Below, one piece after another: positions 36,254-45,040 of a stretch of 63,567 nt of DNA. Numbering within the stretch: position 1 is the first letter of the stretch; every line of letters starts with the position of its first letter. The notes beneath the pieces are model-generated. The model was given only the letters and a program-made list of their open reading frames with translations. It did no database searches and had not been told where the DNA came from. The DNA is taken from the NCBI GenBank assembly GCA_015056055.1, contig SVHC01000015.1, forward strand, positions 1-63,567, in the 5' to 3' direction. The DNA comes from Clostridiales bacterium (GTDB lineage: Bacteria; Bacillota; Clostridia; Christensenellales; Aristaeellaceae). The translations under genes were made by a program, and so were the position numbers.

Positions 36254-38533
36254 ATGGGAAATATTAAAAAAATCGGTCAGTTTGAATATCGTTTCTCGAA
36301 GGAACGTGGTTTCGAGTGGCGAATGGGCGACGGTGAAGTTCATCGTATGCAGCTTCCTTTCGGCAAAAATGCCCAGCAGGACGCTTATGACAACGGTTAT
36401 GACGATGGATATGATAACCGCGGCTACAACAATGGCGGCAATCGCTATAACGATCAGTACAATGACGGCTATGCCCGTAACGGATACAACAATTCTGCCC
36501 GTTACGACGACAACGATTATTATGACGACGATGAAGAATTCGAAAACAAGCCCGAAGGTCTTCTCGGCATTCTGTATGAGTACGAGTGGCTGATGTGGAT
36601 TCTTCTTATCGTTCTTCCGCCGCTGGGTATCTGGCTGCTCTGGAAGCGCGAGCGTTTTGACATCGTAATCCGCAGCATTGTATCCGCCGTATCGGCTATC
36701 TGGTTTATCGTACTCCTTGTACTGCTTTTCGGCAATGTTGGCGGTTCCAATGACCAGACTACCCCCAACATGCACACCGGCGGCAATATTACGCAGCAGG
36801 CTGCATCTCCGACTGCTCCCAGCGGAACCGCAATCCTGCAGCCCACCGCTACCCCGAAGCCGACGGCTCCCGTCAATAGCAGTGCAACCCCCACCGCTAC
36901 CGCACGTCCTGCAAATCCCGGCGCCAACACCGGAACCGGCACGGAAGCAGAAAATGCAAATGCCACCGTTTATGCCCGCGTGGACGGCAAATGGTACCAC
37001 AAGCTCAAGCTCTGCTCTCAGTCCGGTATGACCGCTGAAGGTCAGGCTATGACCCTGCAGGCTGCCACCAACAACGGAAAGACCGCATGCCCCTACTGCA
37101 TCGGCACTTCCACCGGCGACAATTCCGCTAAGACTTACTATTATCGCGATGACAGCAGCGATTACCACGTAGTCAGCAACTGCCGCGGCATGAAGGACGC
37201 AACCGCCCACACCGAGGCCGAAGCTCTTGCTTCCGGCAAGGGTGTATGCCGCACCTGCATCGGCTACTATGCTACTCCCGGCGGAGACTACTATCACACC
37301 CGCGCCAACTGCGATGGTATGACCGGCGCTCAGCTTTACACCATCGCCGAGATCAAGGCTTTCGAAAAGCCGCACACCGCATGCCCGAAGTGCGCAGGCG
37401 GTACCGTGAAAAAGACCGTTACTTCCCTGACCGACACGGTTTATATGACCGCCGGCGGTAAGGACTTCCACACGCAGTCCAACTGTCAGGGTATGGAAAA
37501 CGCCAAGGCAGTTACCGTTGAAGATGCACGTTACATCCATAACAAGGGTGTCTGCAAGCTGTGTGTAGAACTCGACTTCTCCAACGTAAAGGTTGAAACC
37601 AATCCTTCCAAGGTCAAGAATTCCAGCTACGTGTACGCACGTCAGGGCGCTCAGTACTATCACATCAACAAAGATTGTGACGAGATCGCCAACCGTTCCT
37701 CCTATATCGTAACCGTCAAGTTTGCACTTGCACAGGATATGACTCCGTGCCCGACCTGCATTCTCTACGCAAGCAACAATAACATCGATGCCACCCCGGC
37801 TCCCGGTCAGCCCGATGCCTTCAGCGCAAAGGACGTTAAGTGGTATTCTGCTAAGGGCGATAAGTACTTCCACGTAAAGGAAAAATGTTCCAATACAAAG
37901 AGTTCCCTGACCGCCACTTCCCCGGCCGTAATTCAGGACCGCAATCAGGATCCCTGCCCGCTGTGCATCGGTGTTAAGAAGATCGGCAATGTATATGCCC
38001 ACTCCAGCGGCAAATACTTCCATTCCACCACCAACTGTGACGAAGCAAGCGGCTGCATCGAAGTTTCCCTGTTCAAGGCTCTCGCCTACAACAAGGCTCC
38101 CTGCCCGCTGTGCATCCTGAATGAGAACCTGACTACCAATCCCATTGCACAGGCAACTCCTACCGCAGCACCTTCCACCACTTATATGTACCTCGACGTT
38201 GACCTCGTATACCATAAGAAGTCTTCCTGCAGCGCAGTCCCCTCCACCACTCAGAAAATTGCACTGCCGGTAGCAATCGAGCGCTTTACTCCCTGCTCCG
38301 TCTGCAACCCGCCGACGAAGGTTGAGGAAGCTCCCGAAAATACCAACAGCAACACTTTCGTATACGTCACCTTTGAGGACATTAAGTACAACGATTACTA
38401 CCACAAGACCAACTCTTGTCCGGATGCCGGCATCAACTCCGGCAACAGCACCCGCGTAACGCTTGCATGGGCTCTCAAGGCCGATTACGATCGCTGCCCG
38501 AAGTGCAATCCTCCTGCAAGCTACGACGACTAA
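36254..38533 (+). CDS. Membrane protein with nine H-x4-C / C-x2-C repeats
   Basis: A 759-residue protein. Residues 1-100 are soluble and rich in D, N, Y and G; two helices span about 111-130 and 139-160, with a basic loop (KRER) between; 165-235 is a P/T/A/G linker. Then come nine repeats from 239 to 751. Each has Y/F-H-x4-C then C-x2-C: His at 249, 305, 348, 406, 470, 540, 590, 654 and 717; the next Cys always five residues on; the C-x2-C 21-25 residues later. The unit resembles the small CCCH metal-binding motif found singly at the ends of some nucleases and in Ada-like domains. A zinc-binding array at the cell surface is inference. ATG 36254 follows AGGAG. Confidence 0.8.
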   Translation: MGNIKKIGQFEYRFSKERGFEWRMGDGEVHRMQLPFGKNAQQDAYDNGYDDGYDNRGYNNGGNRYNDQYNDGYARNGYNNSARYDDNDYYDDDEEFENKPEGLLGILYEYEWLMWILLIVLPPLGIWLLWKRERFDIVIRSIVSAVSAIWFIVLLVLLFGNVGGSNDQTTPNMHTGGNITQQAASPTAPSGTAILQPTATPKPTAPVNSSATPTATARPANPGANTGTGTEAENANATVYARVDGKWYHKLKLCSQSGMTAEGQAMTLQAATNNGKTACPYCIGTSTGDNSAKTYYYRDDSSDYHVVSNCRGMKDATAHTEAEALASGKGVCRTCIGYYATPGGDYYHTRANCDGMTGAQLYTIAEIKAFEKPHTACPKCAGGTVKKTVTSLTDTVYMTAGGKDFHTQSNCQGMENAKAVTVEDARYIHNKGVCKLCVELDFSNVKVETNPSKVKNSSYVYARQGAQYYHINKDCDEIANRSSYIVTVKFALAQDMTPCPTCILYASNNNIDATPAPGQPDAFSAKDVKWYSAKGDKYFHVKEKCSNTKSSLTATSPAVIQDRNQDPCPLCIGVKKIGNVYAHSSGKYFHSTTNCDEASGCIEVSLFKALAYNKAPCPLCILNENLTTNPIAQATPTAAPSTTYMYLDVDLVYHKKSSCSAVPSTTQKIALPVAIERFTPCSVCNPPTKVEEAPENTNSNTFVYVTFEDIKYNDYYHKTNSCPDAGINSGNSTRVTLAWALKADYDRCPKCNPPASYDD

Positions 38534-38543
38534 GTTATCACAT

Positions 38544-38576
38544 CAAAGGCTCTCACCATTTTGTGGGAGCCTTTTT
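38544..38576 (+). terminator. Terminator of the nine-repeat gene
   Basis: AAAGGCTCTCAC pairs with GTGGGAGCCTTT (one mismatch, loop of about 6), followed by TTT. Confidence 0.85.
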
Positions 38577-38587
38577 CATGCCTGCGA

Positions 38588-38616
38588 TTTACTTTTACCA
38601 TTTTATATAGTATAAT
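38588..38616 (+). promoter_or_regulatory. Promoter of the isomerase-SDR unit
   Basis: TTTACT (38588-38593) and a perfect TATAAT (38611-38616) with 17 bases between, 29 bases before the GTG start. Confidence 0.7.
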
Positions 38617-38645
38617 TAAAAAAATGCATGCTAGGAGTGATTGCC

Positions 38646-39491
38646 GTGTTTCAGTTCCCTATCGGCGTAATTCTTGATTCTTTCCGCAAGCCTATTCCGG
38701 AAGCTCTCGCCACCGCAAAGGAAATCGGTGTTCAGGGCATTCAGGTTTATTCCACTTACGGAGAACTTTCTCCCGAAAAACTTACCGGTTCCAAACGCCG
38801 CGAATTCCTTGATATGGTAAAATCCCACGGTCTTTCCGTTTCCGCTCTGTGCGGCGATCTGGGGCACGGATTCGGCAATCCCGAAAAGAATCCAAAGCTC
38901 ATCGAAGCTTCCAAGCGTATTCTTGACCTGGCCAAAGAACTGGAAACCGATATCGTCACCACCCACATCGGCGTTGTTCCGGTTGATCCGGCTCATCCGC
39001 GCTATAAGATCATGCAGGATGCATGCGGCGCTCTGGCCGAATATGCCGACAGCCTCAATGCACACTTTGCCATCGAAACCGGCCCCGAAACCAGCCTTGT
39101 GCTGAAAGGTTTCCTTGATTCCCTCCACTCCACCGGCGTGGCCGTAAACCTTGATCCTGCCAACCTCAAGATGGTCACCGGCGACGATCCCGTTCAGGCT
39201 GTTTACACGCTGAAGGATTATATTGTTCATACCCATGCCAAGGACGGCCGCAAGCTGCTTGATCGTGATCCCGAAATCATCTACGGCCTGCGTACGGACG
39301 ACTCCGTCGTTGAAGATCAGGCATTCATCGAGCTTCCGCTCGGCAAGGGCGATGTAGACTTCCCCGCCTGGATGCGTGCACTGGAAGATATCGGTTACCG
39401 CGGTTTCCTGACGATCGAGCGCGAAGTCGGCAACGACCCGACCGCCGATATCCGCACCGCAGCCGATTTCCTGCGCAACATCATGGCATAA
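38646..39491 (+). CDS. Sugar phosphate isomerase/epimerase family protein
   Basis: A 281-residue TIM-barrel protein of the xylose isomerase-like superfamily. Recognisable are the metal-ligand strands THIGVVP (about residues 108-114), IETGPE (about 143-148), NLDPANL and HTHAKDG (about 198-204), and the closing TIERE. The substrate cannot be told. GTG at 38646 is chosen since AGGAG lies eight bases upstream; the ATG at 38628 would put that site inside the gene. It probably forms an operon with the SDR 15 bases downstream. Confidence 0.85.
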   Translation: MFQFPIGVILDSFRKPIPEALATAKEIGVQGIQVYSTYGELSPEKLTGSKRREFLDMVKSHGLSVSALCGDLGHGFGNPEKNPKLIEASKRILDLAKELETDIVTTHIGVVPVDPAHPRYKIMQDACGALAEYADSLNAHFAIETGPETSLVLKGFLDSLHSTGVAVNLDPANLKMVTGDDPVQAVYTLKDYIVHTHAKDGRKLLDRDPEIIYGLRTDDSVVEDQAFIELPLGKGDVDFPAWMRALEDIGYRGFLTIEREVGNDPTADIRTAADFLRNIMA

Positions 39492-39506
39492 CGCGAGGTG
39501 TATTCC

Positions 39507-40262
39507 ATGCCCTGTGCAGTTATTACCGGCGCTTCTTCCGGCCTTGGTCAGGAATATGCACGCTATATCGCAAAAACGCACCCGGAAATCGATCAGTTTT
39601 ATTTTATTGCCCGCCGCGCAGATCGCCTTGAAAAGCTGCGCGATGAATTGGGCTGCAAGGCTGTGATCCTTCCCCTTGATCTTACCGATGAGGCAAGTTA
39701 TACAGCCATCGCTGAGCGCTTCATGCAGGATCAGCCGGATATTCGCCTCCTCGTATGCAACGCAGGCTGCGGCAGATTCGGAAAATTTGAGGATATTGAT
39801 ATCGCCGCGCAGTATGGTATGGTAGACCTTAACTGCCGCGCACTTACTGCAACCACACAGCTTGCTCTGCCCTATATGCATTCCGGCAGCGCAATTATCG
39901 AGGTCTGCTCCATCGCAGCCTTCGTACCCACTCCCAACATGGCGGTTTACTGCTCCACCAAGGCATATGTGTTCAGTCTGGCAAAGGCATTGCGCCATGA
40001 ACTCAAGCCCCGCGGAGTAAATGTTCTGGCGGTATGCCCCTGTCCGATGGATACGGAATTCCTCGATATAGCCGGAATCAACGGCAAAAAAAGTTCGTTC
40101 GATATACTGCCGCGTGTCAGTCCCAAACTGATCGTGCGCAAATCTGTGGAGCGCGCATTCGCCGGAAAAGCCGTATATACAGGAAAACTTCTGTATAAGT
40201 TCTACCGTGTGCTCGGAAAGCTTCTGCCGCACAATTGGCTCATGAAGATCACAACCGTATGA
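39507..40262 (+). CDS. Short-chain dehydrogenase/reductase
   Basis: A 251-residue NAD(P)-dependent oxidoreductase with the Rossmann motif TGASSGLG (residues 7-14), the adenine-site NAG at about 85, and the catalytic Ser-Tyr-Lys as CSIAAF then YCSTK (about residues 152-156). A hydrophobic C-terminal segment (LLYKFYRVLGKLL) resembles the membrane-associated dehydrogenases that act on ketoacyl or sterol-like substrates. ATG 39507 follows GAGG by eight bases. Confidence 0.88.
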   Translation: MPCAVITGASSGLGQEYARYIAKTHPEIDQFYFIARRADRLEKLRDELGCKAVILPLDLTDEASYTAIAERFMQDQPDIRLLVCNAGCGRFGKFEDIDIAAQYGMVDLNCRALTATTQLALPYMHSGSAIIEVCSIAAFVPTPNMAVYCSTKAYVFSLAKALRHELKPRGVNVLAVCPCPMDTEFLDIAGINGKKSSFDILPRVSPKLIVRKSVERAFAGKAVYTGKLLYKFYRVLGKLLPHNWLMKITTV

Positions 40263-40267
40263 GTGCT

Positions 40268-40304
40268 CAAAACGCCGCTTTCACACTGAAAAGCGGCGTT
40301 TTTC
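40268..40304. terminator. Bidirectional terminator between convergent genes
   Basis: AAACGCCGCTTT / AAAGCGGCGTTT hairpin (one bulged base) followed by TTTTT on the plus strand; T residues also follow on the minus strand. It ends the SDR gene and the converging small gene at 40312. Confidence 0.85.
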
Positions 40305-40311
40305 TTGGTTC

Positions 40312-40725
40312 TTATTCTTCTACAAATACCATATCACCCTCGTGATATATCTCTATGTTGCATTCGCAAAAGGAGTCGTCAACCGTAATGTATCCACTGT
40401 AATTCGTTCTGTTGTATCCATAGGTTTCATCCAGAATCGTAAAATTGGGTTTGGGATTACTCCTTATAAATTCCCTTAATTCCATTTTGCTTCCGCTGAA
40501 TGAACCCGTGTTTCCATTCACAGACAACAGATATGCATAGCTGAAATCCCATCCAACTTTATGGAATTCCACATGCCCCTCCACCTGTTCACATGGAGAT
40601 GTGCATCTTACCATACCGGACTGCATCCGCATGACGATATCATCCCCCGATATTTCAAAGGCACTTACATTCATATCATGCAGGCTGTACGGAGCATGAA
40701 TATTTTCCCGTATTGTTCGTTTCAT
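40312..40725 (-). CDS. Hypothetical protein
   Basis: A 137-residue protein of no recognised family. It begins with YSLHDMNVSAFEISGDDIVM, the LHD and alternating beta pattern seen in small proteins of unknown function in Firmicutes, and has four cysteines. No signal peptide or membrane helix. A single gene with terminators on both sides. AAGATATG-type weak ribosome binding site. Confidence 0.55.
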   Translation of the reverse strand: MKRTIRENIHAPYSLHDMNVSAFEISGDDIVMRMQSGMVRCTSPCEQVEGHVEFHKVGWDFSYAYLLSVNGNTGSFSGSKMELREFIRSNPKPNFTILDETYGYNRTNYSGYITVDDSFCECNIEIYHEGDMVFVEE

Positions 40726-40775
40726 ATCTTTCTATCTTTCCAAAGATCCGATATTCTTGCCATTAAAGAAAATCA

Positions 40776-40801
40776 GCGTGCGGAAGTTTCCCTCCGCACG
40801 C
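40776..40801 (-). terminator. Probable terminator of the cad-suf operon
   Basis: GCGTGCGGA pairs with TCCGCACGC around a loop of eight. On the minus strand the stem is followed by TGATTTTCTTT. It lies 7 bases after the sufB stop. Confidence 0.65.
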
Positions 40802-40807
40802 CTGTTT

Positions 40808-41725
40808 TTATGCCAGGAATCCTGCAATAATGCGTTCTTCCGCTTCTGCTTCCGTAAGACCCAGCGTACGCAGCTTCATAATCTGCTCGCCTGCAATCTT
40901 GCCGATAGCTGCCTCATGAATCAATCCTGCATCCTGATGCGTTGCCTCCAGCGCAGGCGCCGCAACTACGGTGCCGTTTTCCGCAAGGATCGCGTCGCAC
41001 TCGGAATGGCCGGTGCAGCGGTTCTTGCCGCGCATAATCGAGTTGAATACCTGATGCGAGTTGCCGCGCGCAACAGAGCGGGAAATCAGGTCCGTACCCG
41101 AATCTTCGCCTTCCAGCGTCACATCAAAATCGGTCTGTGCAGTTTCATCCGCATCGGTCATGATACGTTCGCGTACAACCAGCTTTGCACGTGCTTTGAG
41201 CACCGCGCTGGTCTTGCGGATGGAATTATGTACACCGCGAATCTGGACGGTGTCCATTTCCAGGCTTGCATCTTCCTCAAGGAAAATGTCCGTTACCGGG
41301 TCAATGCGGCGGTCGGCGTTATCAGCACCGGTTCCGATATGCTTTTCCTGATAGAGCACATGTGCACCCTTGCCAAGGAAAAATCTGTGAATACCATTGT
41401 GACGTGCCTGCTCGCCCTCTTCTGCGTGCACGCCGCAGCCGGCCACAATCGTGATGTCAGCACCTTCGCCGATCATAAAATCATTGTATACCAGATCATC
41501 AATACCGCCGTGCGTTACGCAGGCCGGAATATACACCGTTTCGCCCTTCGTATTGGCCTTTACGGTTACGACCAAGCCCGGTGCATCACTCTTAGAATCA
41601 ATGGACACATTTTCACTGGACTGGCGTGCCGCGCAGGAACCGTCCTCACGCAGGGAATATGCACCGTCAAAATTTTCCGGCATATCCGCAATCAGCTGGA
41701 GAAGCCTGTTCGTTTCTTTTTTCAT
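40808..41725 (-). CDS. sufB: SufB/SufD-family Fe-S cluster scaffold (SmsB type)
   Basis: A 305-residue beta-helix protein of the SufBD family, shorter than SufB (about 470). The core is kept: RGVHNSIRKTSAVLKARAKL, GRARGNSHQVFNS-like RSVARGNSHQVFNS, GTGHSECDAI-like CTGHSECDAILAENG, THQDAGLIHEAAIGKIAGEQ (about residues 263-282). Length and two-gene layout fit the minimal SmsCB system of anaerobes. No SufS or SufU is seen nearby. It overlaps sufC by 4 bases and is the last gene of a transcription unit that begins with an ArsR regulator. Confidence 0.88.
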   Translation of the reverse strand: MKKETNRLLQLIADMPENFDGAYSLREDGSCAARQSSENVSIDSKSDAPGLVVTVKANTKGETVYIPACVTHGGIDDLVYNDFMIGEGADITIVAGCGVHAEEGEQARHNGIHRFFLGKGAHVLYQEKHIGTGADNADRRIDPVTDIFLEEDASLEMDTVQIRGVHNSIRKTSAVLKARAKLVVRERIMTDADETAQTDFDVTLEGEDSGTDLISRSVARGNSHQVFNSIMRGKNRCTGHSECDAILAENGTVVAAPALEATHQDAGLIHEAAIGKIAGEQIMKLRTLGLTEAEAEERIIAGFLA

Positions 41726-42447
41726 TTGCGCAGATTCTCCTTTCCGAGCGGGCAGCGAACCGCATATTCATCCGAAAGCAGCATGGGCAAAATTTCATCC
41801 TTCGGGCCCTGTGCACGCACACGACCGTTGGCAATTACGACGATTTCATCCGCAATGGAAAGAATTCTTTCCTGATGGGAGATGATCAGAAGCGTACCGT
41901 TATCTTCGCGACGAAGGTTCTGGAATGCCTCTACAAGCTTCGAGAAGCTCCACAGATCGATTCCGGCCTCAGGCTCATCAAACAGCGAGAGCTTGGCCTT
42001 TCTCGCAAGCACGGAGGCAATTTCGATACGCTTCATCTCGCCGCCGGAAAGGCTTGCATTCAGCTCACGATCCATGTATTCATTGGCGCACAGACCGACC
42101 TTACCCAGCAGTTCGCAAACACGCTTTTCCTCCAGTTTCTCGCCTGCTGCAAGCTCCAGAAGATCTCTGGTGCAAAGACCCTTAAAGCGCACAGGATGCT
42201 GGAACGCATATGCAATGCCTTTACGCGCGCGGGTAGTCACGTCCATATCCGTGATGTTCTCGCCGTCAAACCAGATTTCACCCGAAGACGGAGTCTGCAG
42301 ACCTGCAACCAGCTTGGCCAGCGTTGTTTTTCCGCCGCCATTCGGACCGGTTACAACCACAAGTCGGTTCTCCGGTATCTCCAAAGAAATGTCGCTGATG
42401 ATGTCGTTTCCTTCGAAACCAAACGCGACATGTTTTAAAGTCAGCAT
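41722..42447 (-). CDS. sufC: SufC-like ATPase of Fe-S cluster assembly (SmsC type)
   Basis: A 241-residue ABC ATPase: Walker A VTGPNGGGKTTL (about residues 33-44), signature LSGGEMKRIEIA, Walker B LSLFDEPEAGIDLW, and H-loop ISHQER. The EAGIDLW stretch is typical of SufC. With the SufBD protein it forms the ATP-driven scaffold for Fe-S clusters. The start lies 4 bases downstream of the P-type ATPase stop, with AAGGAAGGAAT overlapping that gene's end, so it is cotranscribed with it. Confidence 0.9.
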   Translation of the reverse strand: MLTLKHVAFGFEGNDIISDISLEIPENRLVVVTGPNGGGKTTLAKLVAGLQTPSSGEIWFDGENITDMDVTTRARKGIAYAFQHPVRFKGLCTRDLLELAAGEKLEEKRVCELLGKVGLCANEYMDRELNASLSGGEMKRIEIASVLARKAKLSLFDEPEAGIDLWSFSKLVEAFQNLRREDNGTLLIISHQERILSIADEIVVIANGRVRAQGPKDEILPMLLSDEYAVRCPLGKENLRK

Positions 42448-42451
42448 ATGT

Positions 42452-44314
42452 CTATTCCTTCCTTCGTATTCCCATATTCAACGCTCGCATGGCGTTTAAA
42501 ATTGCAATTACCGAAACGCCTACATCCGCAAATACAGCTTCCCACATTCCGGATATGCCAAGCGCTCCCAATACCATTACCAATACTTTTATTGCTATCG
42601 CAAAGACGATATTCTGATGCACGATACGCATTGTCCGCCGGGATATATCGATAGCATGCGCAACTTTTGCAGGATCATCGTCCATAAGCACAATATCCGC
42701 AGCCTCTATCGCAGCATCCGAACCCATCGCACCCATTGCAATTCCGACATCGCAGCGCGCAAGCACGGGAGCATCGTTAATACCGTCGCCTACAAAGACC
42801 AGATTTCCATCTTTCCCCGGTTCTGCCATAAGCCGCTCTACATGAGCAACCTTATCGGCTGGAAGCAGCTTACTATATATCTCGTACACGCCGAGATGTC
42901 TGGAAAGCACTTCGGCAGCAGCCTGCGAATCACCCGTCAGCATTACGATTTTTCGGGTTCCCTGCTCGCGCAGCATGGTTATCGCCTTCTGCGCATTGGC
43001 TTTTTCTTCATCTGCCAGAATTATACAGCCCGCATACTTCCCTGCAACTGCAACATGCACGCAGGTTCCTTCATCGTCTGTATCCGGGATTTTCAAGCCG
43101 TTTTCTGCCATAAGCCTTGCATTTCCGGCCAGAATTTCTGCGCCGTCAACCACTGCACGCACACCGTATCCGGCAATCTCGCTCGCCGAACCAATCCTGC
43201 CCGGGTCAATCGGCATTTTATAAACATTTCGCAAAGCAGCCGATATAGGATGCGTGGAAATGCTCTCTGCCAGTGCGGCCGCCTCCAGAAGCTTTTCTTC
43301 CGTGAAACCGCCGCACGGCCATATTTCCGATACGATAAACGAACCTGTTGTGAGCGTTCCGGTCTTGTCAAAGACGACCGTATCCGCTTTTGCCAAAGCT
43401 TCCAGATAATTTCCGCCCTTGATCAGAATTCCTTTTTTCGAAGCGGCGCCAATTCCGCCAAAGAAGCTCAGCGGAACGGAAATCACCAATGCGCACGGAC
43501 ACGAAACCACCAGGAAAATCAGCGCCCTGTGAATCCATTCGTTCCATACGCCGCCCATAAACAGCGGAGGAATCACCGCAAGCAGTATTGCCGCGCCTAC
43601 AACCGCGGGCGTATACCAGCGCGCAAACCGCGTGATAAACCGTTCTGCCTTTGCCTTCTTTTCGGCGGAATTCTCCACCAGTTCAAGAATCCTTGCAACC
43701 GTGGAATCTTCGTAGCATTTTTCTGTCTTTACGCGCAAAAGCCCGCTTTTGTTGATGCAGCCGCTTACAACCGCATCGCCGGGTGCAACGCTCCTGGGAA
43801 GCGATTCGCCCGTCAGTGCTGCGGTATCAATCATGGAAACGCCTTCCAGCACGATTCCATCCAGCGGAATCTTTTCGCCCGCACGGATGACAATCACACT
43901 GCCGACCTCCACCTCATCCGGTGAAACCTGAACAATCTGTCCATCCGCTTCAAGGTTTGCCCACTCCGGATTGATATCCATAAGCGCCGCTATGGATTTG
44001 CGCGAACGCCCGACAGCATAACTCTGGAACAGTTCACCCACCTGATAAAACAGCATTACCGCAACAGCCTCAGGATATTTCCCCGTCAGAAATGCGCCGA
44101 CAGTCGCAAGCGCCATCAGAAAGTTTTCATCAAACATCTGACCGTGCGCAATGTTGCGCACAGCGCGCCAGAGAACATCCCATCCGATCACCGCATAGGC
44201 AACCAGAAATACGGGCAATGCAAAGATCCCCCGTATTTGCAGCAAAACTGCTATCCCCAGTATTATAGCACTAAAAGCGATTCGTATCCACATCTTTTTG
44301 TATTTATTTGACAC
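42452..44314 (-). CDS. cadA: Heavy-metal-translocating P-type ATPase (CadA/ZntA type)
   Basis: A 620-residue P1B ATPase. It has no N-terminal HMA domain; two helices come first. Core motifs are TGES, SCPCALVIS (CPC metal site, around residue 270), VFDKTGTLTTG (around 313) with the phosphorylated Asp, HP in STHPIS, and GDGINDAPVLA. CPC with this layout indicates export of Zn, Cd or Pb. The missing HMA domain is encoded just upstream as a separate gene. GTG start with AAAGGAG nine bases upstream; the stop is TAG. Confidence 0.92.
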   Translation of the reverse strand: MSNKYKKMWIRIAFSAIILGIAVLLQIRGIFALPVFLVAYAVIGWDVLWRAVRNIAHGQMFDENFLMALATVGAFLTGKYPEAVAVMLFYQVGELFQSYAVGRSRKSIAALMDINPEWANLEADGQIVQVSPDEVEVGSVIVIRAGEKIPLDGIVLEGVSMIDTAALTGESLPRSVAPGDAVVSGCINKSGLLRVKTEKCYEDSTVARILELVENSAEKKAKAERFITRFARWYTPAVVGAAILLAVIPPLFMGGVWNEWIHRALIFLVVSCPCALVISVPLSFFGGIGAASKKGILIKGGNYLEALAKADTVVFDKTGTLTTGSFIVSEIWPCGGFTEEKLLEAAALAESISTHPISAALRNVYKMPIDPGRIGSASEIAGYGVRAVVDGAEILAGNARLMAENGLKIPDTDDEGTCVHVAVAGKYAGCIILADEEKANAQKAITMLREQGTRKIVMLTGDSQAAAEVLSRHLGVYEIYSKLLPADKVAHVERLMAEPGKDGNLVFVGDGINDAPVLARCDVGIAMGAMGSDAAIEAADIVLMDDDPAKVAHAIDISRRTMRIVHQNIVFAIAIKVLVMVLGALGISGMWEAVFADVGVSVIAILNAMRALNMGIRRKE

Positions 44315-44344
44315 GATCGCTCACTCCTTTCAGTTTTTAACAAT

Positions 44345-44563
44345 TCATTTTACAATGCAGCAGGCAGAATCCACCCTTTTAATGGCCTTTTCCGCGTTTT
44401 TCAGGATTTCATCAAAGCGCGCATCGTCTGCGGTGATGGTCATTTTCTGCATCATAAAATTGATGGATACCGATTCCACACCATCCAGCTTTGCAATTGC
44501 CTCTTCCATTTTGCGGGCGCAGTTCGCGCAATCCAGATCCTGCAGCTTGAATACCTTCTTCAT
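44345..44563 (-). CDS. Free-standing HMA metal-binding protein
   Basis: A 72-residue heavy-metal-associated domain with the metal loop LDCANCARKME (CxxC at residues 12-15) and a further CC near the C-terminus (SACCIVK). It corresponds to the N-terminal domain that the adjacent ATPase lacks, so it is likely its chaperone. It lies 14 bases after the ArsR gene. Confidence 0.9.
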   Translation of the reverse strand: MKKVFKLQDLDCANCARKMEEAIAKLDGVESVSINFMMQKMTITADDARFDEILKNAEKAIKRVDSACCIVK

Positions 44564-44577
44564 TTGTTTTCCCTCCG

Positions 44578-44943
44578 TTATTCTTCTACATGCTCCATGC
44601 CCTGATTGATAATCCGCCGGACGTGATCATCCAGCAGCGAATAAAACACCGTTTTTCCTTCGCGGCGCGATTTTACCATCTTATTGACCTTCAGAATCCG
44701 AAGCTGATGTGAAACTGCCGTCTGCGAAAGGCCCAGAAGCTGCGCAATATCACATACGCAAAGTTCCGCTTCGAACAATGCATACAGTATGCGAATTCTC
44801 GTGGTATCGCCAAACACTTTAAAAAGTTCCGCCAGATCATAAAGCACATCTTCTTCCGGCATTGCTTCCTTTACGCGGCGAACCGTGTCCTCATGCACCA
44901 AAAGATAGCCGCATTTTTCCATTTGTTCCGTCTGCTCAGTCAT
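44578..44943 (-). CDS. ArsR-family metal-responsive repressor (CadC/SmtB type)
   Basis: A 121-residue winged helix regulator. The metal site in the alpha-3 region is ELCVCD (about residues 58-63) and the recognition helix is GLSQTAVSHQLRIL. The N-terminal segment carries C11, possibly a further ligand as in CadC. ATG at 44943 with AAAGGG upstream. It is the first gene of the efflux operon and its likely operator is immediately upstream, so autorepression relieved by Zn, Cd or Pb is expected. Confidence 0.9.
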   Translation of the reverse strand: MTEQTEQMEKCGYLLVHEDTVRRVKEAMPEEDVLYDLAELFKVFGDTTRIRILYALFEAELCVCDIAQLLGLSQTAVSHQLRILKVNKMVKSRREGKTVFYSLLDDHVRRIINQGMEHVEE

Positions 44944-44958
44944 TTTGAAACACCCTTT

Positions 44959-45007
44959 CATATGAGCATCTGTTCATATGTTAGCACAAATAAAACGCTT
45001 TTGTCAA
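44959..45007 (-). promoter_or_regulatory. Metal-operon promoter and ArsR/SmtB operator
   Basis: TTGACA (45002-45007) and TAACAT (44978-44983) are 18 bases apart on the minus strand. A perfect inverted repeat CATATGA-N8-TCATATG (44959-44980) covers the -10 and start region, the type bound by CadC/SmtB regulators. Confidence 0.8.
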
Positions 45008-45017
45008 GCGTTTTATT
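44989..45017 (-). terminator. Terminator of capA-like gene, overlapping the next promoter
   Basis: A perfect 12-base stem AATAAAACGCTT / AAGCGTTTTATT with a 5-base loop, 23 bases after the CapA-like stop, followed by TTATTTG on the minus strand. The -35 box of the metal operon is within its loop and stem. Confidence 0.75.
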
Positions 45018-45040
45018 CAACACATATTCTGTTTTGAATG

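Noticed and set aside
36218-38404. 728-codon open frame on the minus strand
   Set aside because: It mirrors the nine-repeat protein; the repeats and codon pattern belong to the plus strand.
36970-38520. CRISPR-like or tandem DNA repeat
   Set aside because: The periodicity is in the protein (H-x4-C, C-x2-C); DNA units differ in length and sequence.
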